Below are positions 34,367 through 43,242 of a stretch of DNA of 64,000 nt, in pieces. Origin of the DNA: Planomicrobium okeanokoites (GTDB taxonomy: Bacteria > Bacillota > Bacilli > Bacillales_A > Planococcaceae). The stretch's first letter is position 1. Each line of letters begins with the position of its first letter. The position numbers and the translations under genes are program-made. The stretch lies in contig NZ_QQRS01000002.1 of assembly GCF_003428875.1 (NCBI RefSeq), positions 62,001-126,000 on the forward strand, given 5' to 3'. The notes beneath the pieces were generated by a model. That model ran no database searches. It was not told the DNA's origin and saw nothing but the letters and a program-made list of their open reading frames with translations.

Positions 34367-35170
34367 ATGTCAGAATTAATGAGTATTTTAAATACACCTG
34401 AGTTCCAATCGAAAGATTCATTGAAAACACAACTTAAAGAACTCGGCATCCAAGAAGGCGACCAGCTTATGGTCCACTCTTCGCTGAAGTCGATGGGGTG
34501 GATTGCGGGAGGTGCCCAGGCAGCCGTCGAAGCGCTGATGGAAACAGTTACTGGGAGCGGCACCCTCGTAATGCCTTCACAATCCGCTGACAACTCGGAT
34601 CCGGTGTATTGGATGGAGCCCCCGATCCCTGAAAACTGGCACGCGGATTTGCGGGAGAACCTTCCTGCCTATGACCCTTATCTGACGGGGCTCAGAGGCA
34701 TGGGGAAAATCGCCGAATGCTTTCACCGGCACCCTGCCACGATCCGGAGCCCCCATCCGTCCCATTCTTTTATGGCCTGGGGCGCTGACGCAGCAGAGTG
34801 GATGCGTGATCATCCCATTGAAGATTCATTCGGTGAAGGTTCACCGCTTGCGAAAATGATGAAGGCTGAAGTAAAAATCCTGTTCATCGGCGTCGGCTTT
34901 GATTCGTGCACCGCTTTGCATTACGCCGAATTTGCACAGGACGACCGGACAACTTCTCCGCAAGGCGCTGCGATTATGCTGAACGGCGAGCGGATTTGGC
35001 AAAGATTCGAATGCGTGGATATGGATTCGGACCGCTTCCCTGAAATCGCCAAAGATTTTCCGTGCGAATTCAGAACCGGCAAACTCGGGCAAGCGGAGGT
35101 CAAACTGGTCGCTATGAAGCCGTTGGTGGAATTCGGCATTCAGTGGCTGCAGGAAAATAAAAAACAATAA
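34367..35170 (+). CDS. AAC(3) family N-acetyltransferase (YokD/FrbF-like)
   Basis: The 267-aa protein has the antibiotic-acetyltransferase fold: LMVHSSLKSMGWIAGGAQAAVEAL near residue 34, TLVMPSQS, and RSPHPSHSFMAWG with the catalytic-type His. Chromosomal homologues such as YokD are not proven resistance enzymes, and some relatives acetylate other amines, so aminoglycosides should not be assumed as substrate. An AGGAGG site precedes the ATG. It is a single gene ended by a terminator shared with fic. Confidence 0.85.
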   Translation: MSELMSILNTPEFQSKDSLKTQLKELGIQEGDQLMVHSSLKSMGWIAGGAQAAVEALMETVTGSGTLVMPSQSADNSDPVYWMEPPIPENWHADLRENLPAYDPYLTGLRGMGKIAECFHRHPATIRSPHPSHSFMAWGADAAEWMRDHPIEDSFGEGSPLAKMMKAEVKILFIGVGFDSCTALHYAEFAQDDRTTSPQGAAIMLNGERIWQRFECVDMDSDRFPEIAKDFPCEFRTGKLGQAEVKLVAMKPLVEFGIQWLQENKKQ

Positions 35171-35216
35171 AACCATAGGATTGCCGCTTTTCGAATGCGG
35201 AAATCCTATGGTTTTA
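35167..35216. terminator. Bidirectional intrinsic terminator
   Basis: ATAAAACCATAGGATT-CCGC and its complement form a stem of about 20 bp around a 10-base loop; the minus-side arm contains the fic stop codon. Confidence 0.85.
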
Positions 35217-35796
35217 TCATTTCATCCAGAAGATTCTCCAGACGGTCGTTAGTCGAATTAAACGAATCCACGAATGCGTTGATGATTTCAGCTGGCCCTG
35301 CAATTTTCTCCCAATCCAGCTGGTAGCCTGCATTGGCCATCAATTGGCGTGCAAATTCACGGACTGTCCGGCCGTTGCCTTCCCTGAATGGATGCAAGGC
35401 ATTAAGCTCTGCAAGATAATGGGCCAAACGCTCGATCATCTTATCGCGCGGAAGGTCCTTTAAATAATTCTCTTCTTTCAATTCATTGAAAATCCGGTGC
35501 ATCTGCACTTCGATATGATCGGGGTGTGCGAAAGACGACGAGCCCTTGGAAATCATCTCTTTGCGCAATTCACCGGCAAACGGATAGATGTCCTGAAGAA
35601 TAGTCCGATGAATATCGATAAAAGCGTCCATATCCAAAGGATCAGCCGGCTTCTTCAACTTCAGTTCGGAGAGGCGCAGCAAGGTGTACACCGTTTCCAA
35701 TTCCTTCAGTTTATTGTCATCATGAATTGAAAAATGATTGATCAGAACATCCGAGCCTGGATAGCAATACATAGAAGAATGCTTATACCTAGACAT
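35206..35796 (-). CDS. Fic/DOC family protein (toxin-like AMPylase)
   Basis: The catalytic motif HPFREGNGRT is intact at residues 135-144, so transfer of AMP (or a related group) to a target protein is expected. The flap region IYPFAGELRKEMISKG lies near 70-84. The 196-aa length is that of a compact Fic such as VbhT-FIC or FicT. ATG 35796 overlaps the end of the preceding small gene by eight bases, which couples their translation. The target is unknown. Confidence 0.9.
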   Translation of the reverse strand: MSRYKHSSMYCYPGSDVLINHFSIHDDNKLKELETVYTLLRLSELKLKKPADPLDMDAFIDIHRTILQDIYPFAGELRKEMISKGSSSFAHPDHIEVQMHRIFNELKEENYLKDLPRDKMIERLAHYLAELNALHPFREGNGRTVREFARQLMANAGYQLDWEKIAGPAEIINAFVDSFNSTNDRLENLLDEMIKP

Positions 35797-35977
35797 CAAA
35801 TCTGTTTCGAATGGCCTTATGGAATTGAGCTTCCGTTTTTTCCCCCGTCAGAACCGACCGTACAAAATTACAGTCCTCATGTGTCACATCAAAGCCCTCG
35901 ATATGGAGTGAATGTGAGGCATAGGAAATCGCATGTTCGGCTTGTTCAAAAGAAATCCGGTTAACTAATTTCGTCAA
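35789..35977 (-). CDS. VbhA-like Fic antitoxin
   Basis: The 62-aa protein lies directly upstream of fic. It contains SLHIEG at residues 23-28, a match to the [S/T]xxxE[G/N] inhibitory motif whose Glu blocks ATP positioning in Fic proteins. The end FVRSVLTGEKTEAQFHKAI matches the VbhA-like antitoxin family. TTG 35977 is eight bases after AAGGTGG; a GTG at 35989 is also possible. The pair is an intact class I Fic toxin-antitoxin module. Confidence 0.85.
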   Translation of the reverse strand: MTKLVNRISFEQAEHAISYASHSLHIEGFDVTHEDCNFVRSVLTGEKTEAQFHKAIRNRFDV

Positions 35978-36034
35978 ATTGATGACCACCTTTCATTCTT
36001 CCATTATACCATTTTACAAGCGCGGAATCTATTG

Positions 36035-36081
36035 ACAGCAAGCGGTTTTGAGTAAAAAATTCACTTTATTCCGCTTGCTGT
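36035..36081. repeat. Perfect 11-bp inverted repeat with long loop
   Basis: ACAGCAAGCGG and CCGCTTGCTGT flank a 25-base AT-rich loop upstream of the Fic module. It could be an operator or the base of an RNA hairpin. The rest of 35990-36219 is AT-rich and shows no supported gene. Confidence 0.6.
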
Positions 36082-36219
36082 TCCTCGTATTTTTATGGAT
36101 TTCAGAAGGAATGAAAATCATGCAGTTTTTCATTTCAAATTCTTTACAGAAATAATTATTTTTAAGTTTTGGCAGCTCAAAAATTAAATTACTTGAATTT
36201 ATAATTCCATAATTTGGCG

Positions 36220-36324
36220 ATACTTTCCGGTTCAACCAAAATACTTTCCAGTTCTCCTAAAATACTTTCCAAAATGCCTGAAATACTTTCCAATTCGGCT
36301 CAAATACTTTCCAATTTCATTTCA
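36220..36324. repeat. Five exact-period 21-bp direct repeats
   Basis: Five copies start at 36220, 36241, 36262, 36283 and 36304. Each opens with the invariant nonamer ATACTTTCC; the remaining 12 bases vary (GGTTCAACCAAA, AGTTCTCCTAAA and so on). The 21-bp period places every nonamer on the same face of the helix. The array lies in a 428-bp AT-rich gap between the Fic module and the DUF779 gene. Confidence 0.9.
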
Positions 36325-36386
36325 GGAATTCGCAAGCGATTTAATTGTATATATATAACAGTCCCACTCAATATTTTTACCAAATA

Positions 36387-36414
36387 AAAAAGGCGGGATG
36401 AACATCCCGCCTTC
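36387..36414 (-). terminator. Intrinsic terminator after the DUF779 gene
   Basis: AAGGCGGGATG and ATCCCGCCTT pair around a 3-base loop and are followed by TTTTTTATT on the minus strand. Confidence 0.88.
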
Positions 36415-36417
36415 TCT

Positions 36418-36780
36418 TTAAACCTGTTCCTGCAATTCCTTCGATTCTTCCGAAGTAAACGCGCGGGACCTTGTCAGGAAACGTTTCCCTTCAACGCCTT
36501 CCAGTGAAAACATCCCTCCGCGTCCCGGCACTACATCGATGATCAATTGGGTGTGTCGCCAATAATCAAACTGATTTTTGTGCATATAGAATTTGCTTCC
36601 GCCGATTTCACCCATCAGCACATCCTGGTCACCGATAAAGAGGTCACCTTCCGGATAGCACATCGGCGAGCTGCCGTCACAGCAGCCGCCTGACTGGTGG
36701 AACATCAGTGGGCCATGCTTCTCTTTTAAAAACTCGATCAATTCAAGGGCGGCATCAGTAGCTGTTACACGTTCAACCAT
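36418..36780 (-). CDS. DUF779 family protein
   Basis: The 120-aa protein shows the conserved cysteine block HQSGGCCDGSSPMCYPEG near residues 28-45, typical of DUF779, whose genes are often linked to aldehyde dehydrogenase genes. The cysteines suggest metal or thiol chemistry, not established. An aldehyde dehydrogenase lies upstream on the same strand, but two palindromic repeats separate them. GGAAGGG precedes the ATG. Confidence 0.88.
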   Translation of the reverse strand: MVERVTATDAALELIEFLKEKHGPLMFHQSGGCCDGSSPMCYPEGDLFIGDQDVLMGEIGGSKFYMHKNQFDYWRHTQLIIDVVPGRGGMFSLEGVEGKRFLTRSRAFTSEESKELQEQV

Positions 36781-36800
36781 TGCAATCCCTTCCTTTCGTA

Positions 36801-36920
36801 GAAAAGCGAAAGTGCCCGTTTAGCTCTGATAGGCATAAGGCAAATCAGCGTAGTGGCGCTCTTTGCCGCGCAGCTGATTGAACTTATGACCCGAAGAGCT
36901 GGGCCGCTGGAGTCTAGACA
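36801..36920. repeat. Palindromic repeat element, copy 4
   Basis: It runs from GAAAAGCGAAAGTGCCCGTT to AGTCTAGACA with GACCCGAAGAGCTGGGCCGC near the right end, and is the same family as at 10770-11104. The central part CAAATCAGC...GCTGATTGAAC forms the inner arms. Confidence 0.8.
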
Positions 36921-36923
36921 CTA

Positions 36924-37044
36924 GAAAAGCGACAGCGCCCGGTTAGCCCCGACAAGCGCTGGAGGACTTGTCAGTAATGGCGTTCTTTGCCATTACTGAC
37001 AAGTCCGAAGCGACTCGAGGGGCTGGGCCGCTGGAGTCTAGACA
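36924..37044. repeat. Palindromic repeat element, copy 5
   Basis: It runs from GAAAAGCGACAGCGCCCGGT to AGTCTAGACA. The inner hairpin is nearly perfect: GGACTTGTCAGTAATGGC and GCCATTACTGACAAGTCC around a short GTTCTTT loop. It ends seven bases before the aldehyde dehydrogenase stop codon and may shape the 3' end of that mRNA. Confidence 0.85.
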
Positions 37045-37051
37045 GTGCCGA

Positions 37052-38578
37052 TCAAAAGAACCCTTGCTTGTCCTGGCTGTAGCTGACCAGCATGTTTTTC
37101 GTGTTTTGGTAATGGTCCAGCATCATTTTATGGTTTTCACGGCCGAAACCGGACATTTTGTAGCCGCCGAATGCAGCATGGGCTGGATATTGGTGATAGC
37201 AGTTTGTCCAGACGCGTCCCGCTTGGATGCCGCGGCCGAAACGGTAAGCCGTATGCGTATCGCGGGTCCAGATGCCTGCTCCAAGGCCATATAATGTATC
37301 ATTGGCGATTTCCATCGCTTCTTCTTTCGTTTTAAAAGTCGTTACGGAAACGACCGGTCCAAAAATCTCTTCCTGGAAAATCCGCATTTTATTGTTCCCT
37401 TTAAATACAGTCGGTTTGATATAGAAACCTTCCGCCAAATCGCCTTCAAGCACATTCCGGTCGCCGCCTGCAAGGACTTCGGCGCCTTCCTGCTTGCCGA
37501 TATCCAGATAGGACATGATTTTTTCCATCTGTTCCTGCGAAGCCTGAGCTCCCATCATCGTTTCCGGATCAAGCGGATTACCAAGTTTGATCGCTTCAAC
37601 GCGTTTCAACGCACGTTCCATGAATTCTTCATAAATATCCTCTTGGATGAGCACACGCGATGGGCAAGTACACACCTCGCCCTGATTGAGCGCGAACATG
37701 ACAAACCCTTCAATCGCTTTATCAAGGAAAGCATCATCCTGGTCCATCACATCCTTGAAGAAGATGTTCGGTGATTTGCCGCCCAGCTCCAAAGTGACCG
37801 GAATCAGGTTTTGAGATGCATATTGCATGATCATCCGGCCAGTAGTCGTTTCACCTGTGAAGGCAACTTTAGCGACACGAGGACTGGACGCAAGCGGTTT
37901 CCCTGCTTCAAGACCGAAGCCGTTGACGATATTCAATACGCCCGGCGGCAGCAGATCCCCTACCAGTTCAGCCCACACCAGGATGCTTGCAGGCGTCTGT
38001 TCTGCCGGCTTCAATACGACACAGTTTCCTGCAGCAAGCGCCGGCGCCAGTTTCCAGGTTGCCATCAGGAGCGGGAAGTTCCACGGAATGATTTGCGCAA
38101 CCACTCCGAGAGGCTCATGGAAATGATACGCGACAGTGTCGTCATCCAGTTGGCTGAGCGATCCTTCCTGCGCACGGATAACGCCTGCAAAATACCGGTA
38201 ATGGTCAATCGCCAAAGGAATATCAGCATTCAGGGTTTCCCGTACCGCCTTGCCATTGTCCCAGGTTTCGGCAACTGCCAGCATTTCAAGATTCTGCTCC
38301 ATCCGGTCGGCGATCTTCAAAAGAATATTAGCGCGTTCAGTAACTGATGTCTTGCCCCAGCCATCCTTCGCTGCATGGGCCGCGTCAATCGCAGCTTCAA
38401 CATCTTCGGCTGTCGAACGGGCAATTTCCGTGAATTTTTTGCCGTTTACAGGAGACACGTTATCAAAATACTGTCCCTTTGCCGGCGCTTTCCACTCGCC
38501 GTTAATATAGTTTTCGTACCTTTCCTTGAACGAACTCTTTGCACCAGCTGTATTCGGAATTGCGTATTCCATTACCAT
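37052..38578 (-). CDS. NAD-dependent aldehyde dehydrogenase
   Basis: The 508-aa protein has [30 protein letters not shown], the catalytic Glu in [10 protein letters not shown], and the nucleophile Cys in [11 protein letters not shown]. The C-terminal [19 protein letters not shown] region is like the AldA/acetaldehyde dehydrogenases (ExaC/AldB type) that often pair with DUF779. It oxidises aldehydes to acids. ATG 38578 is seven bases after GGGGAGG. It is more likely a general aldehyde enzyme than part of the carotenoid pathway. Confidence 0.93.
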   Translation of the reverse strand: MVMEYAIPNTAGAKSSFKERYENYINGEWKAPAKGQYFDNVSPVNGKKFTEIARSTAEDVEAAIDAAHAAKDGWGKTSVTERANILLKIADRMEQNLEMLAVAETWDNGKAVRETLNADIPLAIDHYRYFAGVIRAQEGSLSQLDDDTVAYHFHEPLGVVAQIIPWNFPLLMATWKLAPALAAGNCVVLKPAEQTPASILVWAELVGDLLPPGVLNIVNGFGLEAGKPLASSPRVAKVAFTGETTTGRMIMQYASQNLIPVTLELGGKSPNIFFKDVMDQDDAFLDKAIEGFVMFALNQGEVCTCPSRVLIQEDIYEEFMERALKRVEAIKLGNPLDPETMMGAQASQEQMEKIMSYLDIGKQEGAEVLAGGDRNVLEGDLAEGFYIKPTVFKGNNKMRIFQEEIFGPVVSVTTFKTKEEAMEIANDTLYGLGAGIWTRDTHTAYRFGRGIQAGRVWTNCYHQYPAHAAFGGYKMSGFGRENHKMMLDHYQNTKNMLVSYSQDKQGFF

Positions 38579-38812
38579 TCTGTTTCCTCCCCTTGATTGG
38601 TTTGCCGTTATGTATGCGCTTTCATTATACTGTCGATTTGGCTGCGCATAATGAAACAGCTTACCTTCTATATTGTCAAACAACTTAGAAAATTGCAATA
38701 GATTATACTTTCTTTTTCGCTGTAAAAGTAATCAGCCCTTCGTTTTGTTCTGTCCCTTTTGAGGGTATAATGGAAACACACAGCAAATTCTACAAATCGA
38801 AGGGATTTTATT

Positions 38813-39520
38813 ATGCGAATTAACAAATTTTTAAGTGAGACCGGGATCACCTCCCGCCGCGGCGCGGATAAATTTATCGAAGCCGGCCGCGTTACCATCA
38901 ACGGCGCTCCGGCGGAACTCGGCAGCAAAGTGCAGCCGGGTGATCAAGTGCATGTCGACGGCAAGCTGATCGAACAGCCGCAGCAGGAATACGTTTATAT
39001 CGCCTTGAATAAGCCTGTGGGCATCACAAGCACGACCGAACGCCACATCGAAGGGAATATCGTCGATTTCGTCAATCACCCTGAACGGATTTTCCATGTC
39101 GGACGCCTGGATAAAGATTCTGAAGGATTGATCCTTCTGACAAATGACGGTGACATCGTCAATGAAATTCTGCGAGCGGAAAATGAACACGAAAAAGAAT
39201 ACATTGTCAGAGTCGATATGCCGATCACCGATTCTTTCCTGAAAAAAATGCGGGAAGGCGTTGAAATTCTGGATACAGTCACGCTTCCGGCAAAAGCCGA
39301 GAAACTGACGAAATATATTTTCAAATTGACGATCAAACAGGGATTGAACCGCCAGATCCGCCGGATGTGTACAGCACTTGGCTATGAAGTTCGCAGCCTG
39401 CAGCGGATCCGGATCATGAATATCCAGCTCGGAGATCTGCCGATAGGCGAATGGCGTGATCTAACAGATGATGAACGCAATGGATTATTCAAGCAGCTCG
39501 ACTACAAACCGAAACGTTGA
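38813..39520 (+). CDS. rluF: RNA pseudouridine synthase, RluF/RsuA family
   Basis: An S4 RNA-binding domain (residues 1-60, [20 protein letters not shown]) precedes the RsuA-type catalytic domain with the active Asp in [30 protein letters not shown] and the [18 protein letters not shown] end place it with the RluF/RluB group, which modifies 23S rRNA. The exact target is inferred. The next gene follows after 12 bp and is likely co-transcribed. Confidence 0.88.
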   Translation: MRINKFLSETGITSRRGADKFIEAGRVTINGAPAELGSKVQPGDQVHVDGKLIEQPQQEYVYIALNKPVGITSTTERHIEGNIVDFVNHPERIFHVGRLDKDSEGLILLTNDGDIVNEILRAENEHEKEYIVRVDMPITDSFLKKMREGVEILDTVTLPAKAEKLTKYIFKLTIKQGLNRQIRRMCTALGYEVRSLQRIRIMNIQLGDLPIGEWRDLTDDERNGLFKQLDYKPKR

Positions 39521-39532
39521 GGAGGATTCTGC

Positions 39533-40249
39533 ATGCTGACGATGAAGAGTACACCGAATCATACCGGTGTAAAAATTAGCGGTGATTATTTTGACCTGGA
39601 TGAGTTGAACCAGGCATTTTATAAAGTGATCGGCAAAGAAGACCAGTATCACGGCTATGAAGGTTCACGCCGGCGCATACTCGGGATTTCATATGAAATC
39701 CGCCATGCTGCCCAAGGCGACCGCAATGTGGACTTCGTCTTCAACGGCCTCCATGAACACACGATGAAGCAGCACGGATTTATCGCACCTGATAAAAACA
39801 TCTATTTCTCTGCAGAAATCCTTTGGCCTGAATTGATTTACGCGGCGATTGCGCTGAAGGATTTCGTGAGCCTTTATCAGAAACGGGTTTCACAATCGAT
39901 ATGGGATGTTCATCTGCCGGTCATCTATCGTTTCCAGTCGCTTGTTCTGGATTGCCTGCAGGGCCATGTTCCCGATGAAGAATACGAGTCGATTTTAAAA
40001 GGTTTTAACCAGCCCGTCACAGTGGATGATTACGCCATTCAATATGTGGACCTGATGAACCTCAAGTATATCGGCATGACAAAAGAGCAGCGCGAAAAGA
40101 GCCTTTCCACAATTGCTATGAAACTGGCTGTACAGGACAATGATTATCAGGCATTTCGCAAACAGGTTCTTTCTGCTGCCACTCCCGGCAAGAAGCAAAT
40201 ACATGAAATCGAAGTATCCGCAAAGTATCCCGAGGACTTCGAATGGTGA
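39533..40249 (+). CDS. Conserved hypothetical protein, DUF6904-like
   Basis: The 238-aa protein starts MKSTPNHTGVKISGDYFDLDELNQAFYKVIG and contains RRRILGISYEIRHAAQGDRNV, a pattern I associate with the DUF6904 family, known only as hypothetical proteins of Firmicutes. It has no signal peptide, membrane segment or catalytic motif that I recognise. A GAGGAGG site precedes the ATG. It forms an operon with rluF. Confidence 0.7.
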   Translation: MLTMKSTPNHTGVKISGDYFDLDELNQAFYKVIGKEDQYHGYEGSRRRILGISYEIRHAAQGDRNVDFVFNGLHEHTMKQHGFIAPDKNIYFSAEILWPELIYAAIALKDFVSLYQKRVSQSIWDVHLPVIYRFQSLVLDCLQGHVPDEEYESILKGFNQPVTVDDYAIQYVDLMNLKYIGMTKEQREKSLSTIAMKLAVQDNDYQAFRKQVLSAATPGKKQIHEIEVSAKYPEDFEW

Positions 40250-40286
40250 TTTGAGAATTTCCATCTCAAAAAGTATAGATTGACAG

Positions 40287-40320
40287 AAAAAATCCCAAGC
40301 CGTTTGACTTGGGATTTTTC
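40287..40320. terminator. Bidirectional intrinsic terminator
   Basis: AAAAATCCCAAG and its complement surround an 8-base loop, with T runs on both strands, between convergent genes. Confidence 0.9.
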
Positions 40321-40619
40321 TATTGCTTAATTTGAATGACGAGGAAGTTTGAATCTTCTATCGCCTTCAGGCTGTGTTTCTCTTTCGGCGTCATCCTCAT
40401 CATGACACCTGTAGATACTTCCGCGACTGTTCCTTCTACTGTAAACTCGACTCGTCCGCTGTTTACGATGATCAGAACATCCGCGTCGGCGTCATGTTCC
40501 GATATCTCTTCCCCTGCTGCCAATTGCATATTCACAATATTGGTCTTTTCGAATTCCGCAACTTTCTGTACGTGCTTTTTCTTATTGTCCAGCTGATTGG
40601 GCATTTCAAATAACTCCAT
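40320..40619 (-). CDS. Small cupin-fold protein
   Basis: The 99-aa protein is a single cupin barrel: GEEISEHDADADVLIIVNSGRVEFTVEG carries the first motif (metal ligands His and Asp/Glu) and GVMMRMTPKEKHSLKAIEDSNFLVI the second (His). It may be a sensor or enzyme of unknown substrate. GAGGTG lies five bases before the ATG. It is a single gene. Confidence 0.82.
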   Translation of the reverse strand: MELFEMPNQLDNKKKHVQKVAEFEKTNIVNMQLAAGEEISEHDADADVLIIVNSGRVEFTVEGTVAEVSTGVMMRMTPKEKHSLKAIEDSNFLVIQIKQ

Positions 40620-40765
40620 GCTTGCACCTCATTTCTTTCCTTGTTTATTCCATTCGACAAATGACAGGCAATCCCTGCCCGCGAATTCCGCCTATCGTTT
40701 TAAAACCTCCGAAAGAAGGGTATATTTCCTGAAACGATCAAATTCAACGTACTGGAGTGATCACA

Positions 40766-41185
40766 ATGAAGAAATGGTATTTGCCGATAAGTGTTGCACT
40801 ATTGCTGTCAGCCTGTGGAGGCGATGATACGCCCGAGCTTGAAGAGGAATCGCAAACGGAAGTTTCCGCTCCTGAAGGCGACGACCTTGATCCCACTGAT
40901 CCTGAAGAAGTGGAAAATGCAGAGATGACTCCTGTTTCAGACCTGGCTGCTGGGAATATAGAAGAAGGCGCAGCAGTAAAAATCTCAGGTACAGTAGAAG
41001 AACTGGCGGATGATGTCGCTTTCCCTTCCTTTATCCTTTCCAATGACGGCCAGCAGGTATATATACGGAATATGGCTGAAACGCCAGTTGAACCGGGAGA
41101 CACTATCCAATTGGAAGGCATCTATGACGGCAACGCAGAAGAGGACATGCCACTCATTTCCGCTTCAGTCATTACAGTCGAATAA
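40766..41185 (+). CDS. Small acidic lipoprotein
   Basis: The lipobox LLSAC puts the lipidated Cys at residue 17. An acidic linker (DDTPELEEESQTE onward, residues 20-55) is followed by a beta-rich domain (AAVKISGTVEELADD, FILSNDGQQVYIRN, GDTIQLEGIYDG) that looks like an OB-fold (tRNA_anti-like) domain. It would be anchored on the outer face of the membrane. GGAGTG precedes the ATG at 40766. Function unknown. Confidence 0.8.
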   Translation: MKKWYLPISVALLLSACGGDDTPELEEESQTEVSAPEGDDLDPTDPEEVENAEMTPVSDLAAGNIEEGAAVKISGTVEELADDVAFPSFILSNDGQQVYIRNMAETPVEPGDTIQLEGIYDGNAEEDMPLISASVITVE

Positions 41186-41204
41186 AATCCAGCAAGCTTG
41201 CAAA

Positions 41205-41240
41205 CTAAAAAACCGGCCGAAACTTCGGCCGGTTTTTTGC
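41205..41240. terminator. Bidirectional intrinsic terminator
   Basis: AAAAAACCGGCCGAA and its perfect complement with a minimal loop, T runs on both strands, between the lipoprotein gene and the convergent CBS gene. Confidence 0.92.
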
Positions 41241-41252
41241 TTATTCTTTTTC

Positions 41253-41678
41253 TTACTTCTCGGGTTCAGCCGGTTCTGAAACTTCATCAAGCGCAATATC
41301 AGCATTGCCATATGATTTATCTTTTACAGCGATGTCGCCAAGAGAGACGATTCCAACGACTTTGTCATTTTCCACAATCGGCAAACGGCGGATTTGGTGG
41401 TCAGCCATCAGTTCTGCGGCTTCTTCAACGCTCATGTCTTTATTGCCCGTCACCATATTTTCAGAAAGAATTTCAGAAACAGCTGACTCCAATGACAGGT
41501 TGTCCGCAATGCCGCGAACCACAATATCGCGGTCTGTAATGATGCCGACTAATTTTTCATTTTTGCATATCGGTATAGAGCCGACGTTGATTTCCTTCAT
41601 CTTGGCGGCCACTTCCTGAAGCGAGTGTCCGGGATTGCATGTATCAACTTCTTTGGTCATTATGTCTGCGACTTTCAT
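41253..41678 (-). CDS. CBS-pair protein (YhcV-like)
   Basis: The 141-aa protein consists of two CBS motifs (ADIMTKEVDTCNPGHSLQEVA...GIITDRDIVVRG and SENMVTGNKDMSVEEAAELM...GIVSLGDIAVKD) and an acidic tail. Stand-alone CBS pairs bind AMP or ATP and may act as energy or nucleotide sensors; the partner is unknown. AAGGAGG precedes the ATG. Confidence 0.88.
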   Translation of the reverse strand: MKVADIMTKEVDTCNPGHSLQEVAAKMKEINVGSIPICKNEKLVGIITDRDIVVRGIADNLSLESAVSEILSENMVTGNKDMSVEEAAELMADHQIRRLPIVENDKVVGIVSLGDIAVKDKSYGNADIALDEVSEPAEPEK

Positions 41679-41760
41679 TGAATGTTCCTCCTTAGTTTTT
41701 TGTATTTACACTATATACGTTGTTTATCCTTTATCATACGCCCGAAACCTTTTGGCCACG

Positions 41761-41797
41761 AAAAAAGCGATTCCGCATTACAGACGGAATCGCTCTC
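41761..41797 (-). terminator. Intrinsic terminator of the amino acid ABC operon
   Basis: AGCGATTCCG and CGGAATCGCT pair around a 9-base loop and are followed by TTTTTTC on the minus strand. Confidence 0.88.
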
Positions 41798-41802
41798 ATC
41801 GA

Positions 41803-42525
41803 CTACTCAACCAATTGGATGAATTGTTTTGTACGTTCATTCTGGGGATTTTCAAAGAAATTCTTCGGATCCGCAGATTCAATGATAGTGCCCTGGTCAA
41901 TCATGATGATCCGGTCCGCCACTTCTTTGGCGAACTTCATCTCATGGGTGACGACAACCATTGTCATGCCTTCTTCTGCAAGCTGTTTCATAACCTGCAG
42001 GACTTCCCCGACCAATTCAGGGTCAAGCGCAGAAGTAGGTTCATCAAACAGCATGACTTTCGGTTCCATCGCCAGGGATCTGGCAATGGCCACACGCTGC
42101 TTTTGACCGCCTGACAATTTGCTCGGATAAACATCCGCTTTGTCTTCAAGGCCGACTTTTCTCAAAAGGTTCATACCCAGTTTTTTCGCTTCTTCTTTTT
42201 TCATCTTCTTGACTGTAATCGGTGCTTCAATCACATTTTCCAGAACTGATTTGTGCGGGAAAAGATTGAAATGCTGGAATACCATACCAACTTCAGCACG
42301 TATCTTGGCTAAATCCTCTTTTTTGGGGTTGATTGTGTGCCCGTCAATAGTAATTTCTCCGCTGTTGATCATTTCCAGAAAGTTAAAGCACCTCAGAAGT
42401 GTACTTTTCCCCGATCCACTGACACCGACAAGAACAACCACTTCTTGGGGTTTCACATGCAAATCAACCCCTTTGAGCACTTCCAGATCGCCGAAGGATT
42501 TGTGTATATTTTTCCCTACTATCAT
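41803..42525 (-). CDS. Polar amino acid ABC transporter, ATP-binding protein
   Basis: The GlnQ-type ATPase of 240 aa has [13 protein letters not shown] (Walker A), [13 protein letters not shown] (signature) and [20 protein letters not shown] (Walker B and D-loop). It drives import through the permease encoded just upstream (12 bp). AAGGAGG precedes the ATG. Confidence 0.95.
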   Translation of the reverse strand: MIVGKNIHKSFGDLEVLKGVDLHVKPQEVVVLVGVSGSGKSTLLRCFNFLEMINSGEITIDGHTINPKKEDLAKIRAEVGMVFQHFNLFPHKSVLENVIEAPITVKKMKKEEAKKLGMNLLRKVGLEDKADVYPSKLSGGQKQRVAIARSLAMEPKVMLFDEPTSALDPELVGEVLQVMKQLAEEGMTMVVVTHEMKFAKEVADRIIMIDQGTIIESADPKNFFENPQNERTKQFIQLVE

Positions 42526-42537
42526 GTCTGTCCCTCC

Positions 42538-43206
42538 TTAGGCTTTGTCCACATCAAGTTTATTTTCGTACAAGCGCAACAGGAATGTGAAAATCATTAC
42601 AAGCACTAAGTAATAGAGCGCGACCACCAGGAAGGATTCGAAAGCCTGGTAGGATTGAGCCGCTTCACGGTTTGCAAGTGAGAAGATTTCCGCCACACCG
42701 ATGATGTAAACAAGTGATGAGTCTTTTAACGTAATGATGAACTGGTTGCCGAGCGGCGGAATTGAGCGGCGCAATGCCTGTGGAAATACAATTCGCTGCA
42801 TGGTCTGCTTGCGGTTCATCCCAAGTGACAGGCTGGCTTCACGTTGGCCCGGGTCAATCCCCTGAATGGCGCCACGGAAGATTTCCGCGATATAAGCACC
42901 ATTATGGACGCCGAGTGCAATAGCGCCTGCCCAGAAATTAGACATAGTATAAATCTCAACAATCCCGAAATACAGGAACATGATCTGTACAATTAAAGGT
43001 GTGCCTCGTATTACTGTGATATATATATTAGCGATTCCTCTCAGGATTTTTGATCCTGAGATTTTCATCAATGCGAAAATCAGGCCGATGACCGTTCCGA
43101 GAACGACGCCGATCGCTGTCAATTCCAGAGTGACCACTGTCGCTTCCAGGAATCCCTGATAAGTACGCATGAATACGTCAAAAACGTCGACAAATAAGTC
43201 CGGCAT
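42538..43206 (-). CDS. Polar amino acid ABC transporter, permease
   Basis: The 222-aa His/Glu/Gln/Arg-type permease has five predicted helices, the TLELTAIGVVLGTVIGLIFALM start and the EAA loop IFRGAIQGIDPGQREASLSLGM. ATG 43206 follows GAGGAGTG; a GTG three codons upstream is less likely. It forms the membrane channel with the ATPase encoded downstream. Confidence 0.93.
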   Translation of the reverse strand: MPDLFVDVFDVFMRTYQGFLEATVVTLELTAIGVVLGTVIGLIFALMKISGSKILRGIANIYITVIRGTPLIVQIMFLYFGIVEIYTMSNFWAGAIALGVHNGAYIAEIFRGAIQGIDPGQREASLSLGMNRKQTMQRIVFPQALRRSIPPLGNQFIITLKDSSLVYIIGVAEIFSLANREAAQSYQAFESFLVVALYYLVLVMIFTFLLRLYENKLDVDKA

Positions 43207-43242
43207 AAATTCCACTCCTCTTTTCCCTCTTTAACGGCAGGA

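Noticed and set aside
34367-35170. Acquired aminoglycoside resistance gene
   Set aside because: The gene fits its surroundings in codon use and signals, has no mobile element nearby, and resembles chromosomal YokD-like enzymes of uncertain substrate.
36029-36235. A 68-aa minus-strand ORF upstream of the 21-bp repeats
   Set aside because: No ribosome binding site, Asn/Lys-rich composition as expected from AT-rich non-coding DNA, and it runs through an inverted repeat.
36220-36324. CRISPR array
   Set aside because: The conserved part is only 9 bp, the period is 21 bp, the spacers are 12 bp, and there are no cas genes.
37052-38578. Aldehyde dehydrogenase of the carotenoid pathway
   Set aside because: It is 7 kb from the crt genes, is linked to DUF779, and resembles AldA/ExaC-type enzymes rather than the carotenal dehydrogenase.
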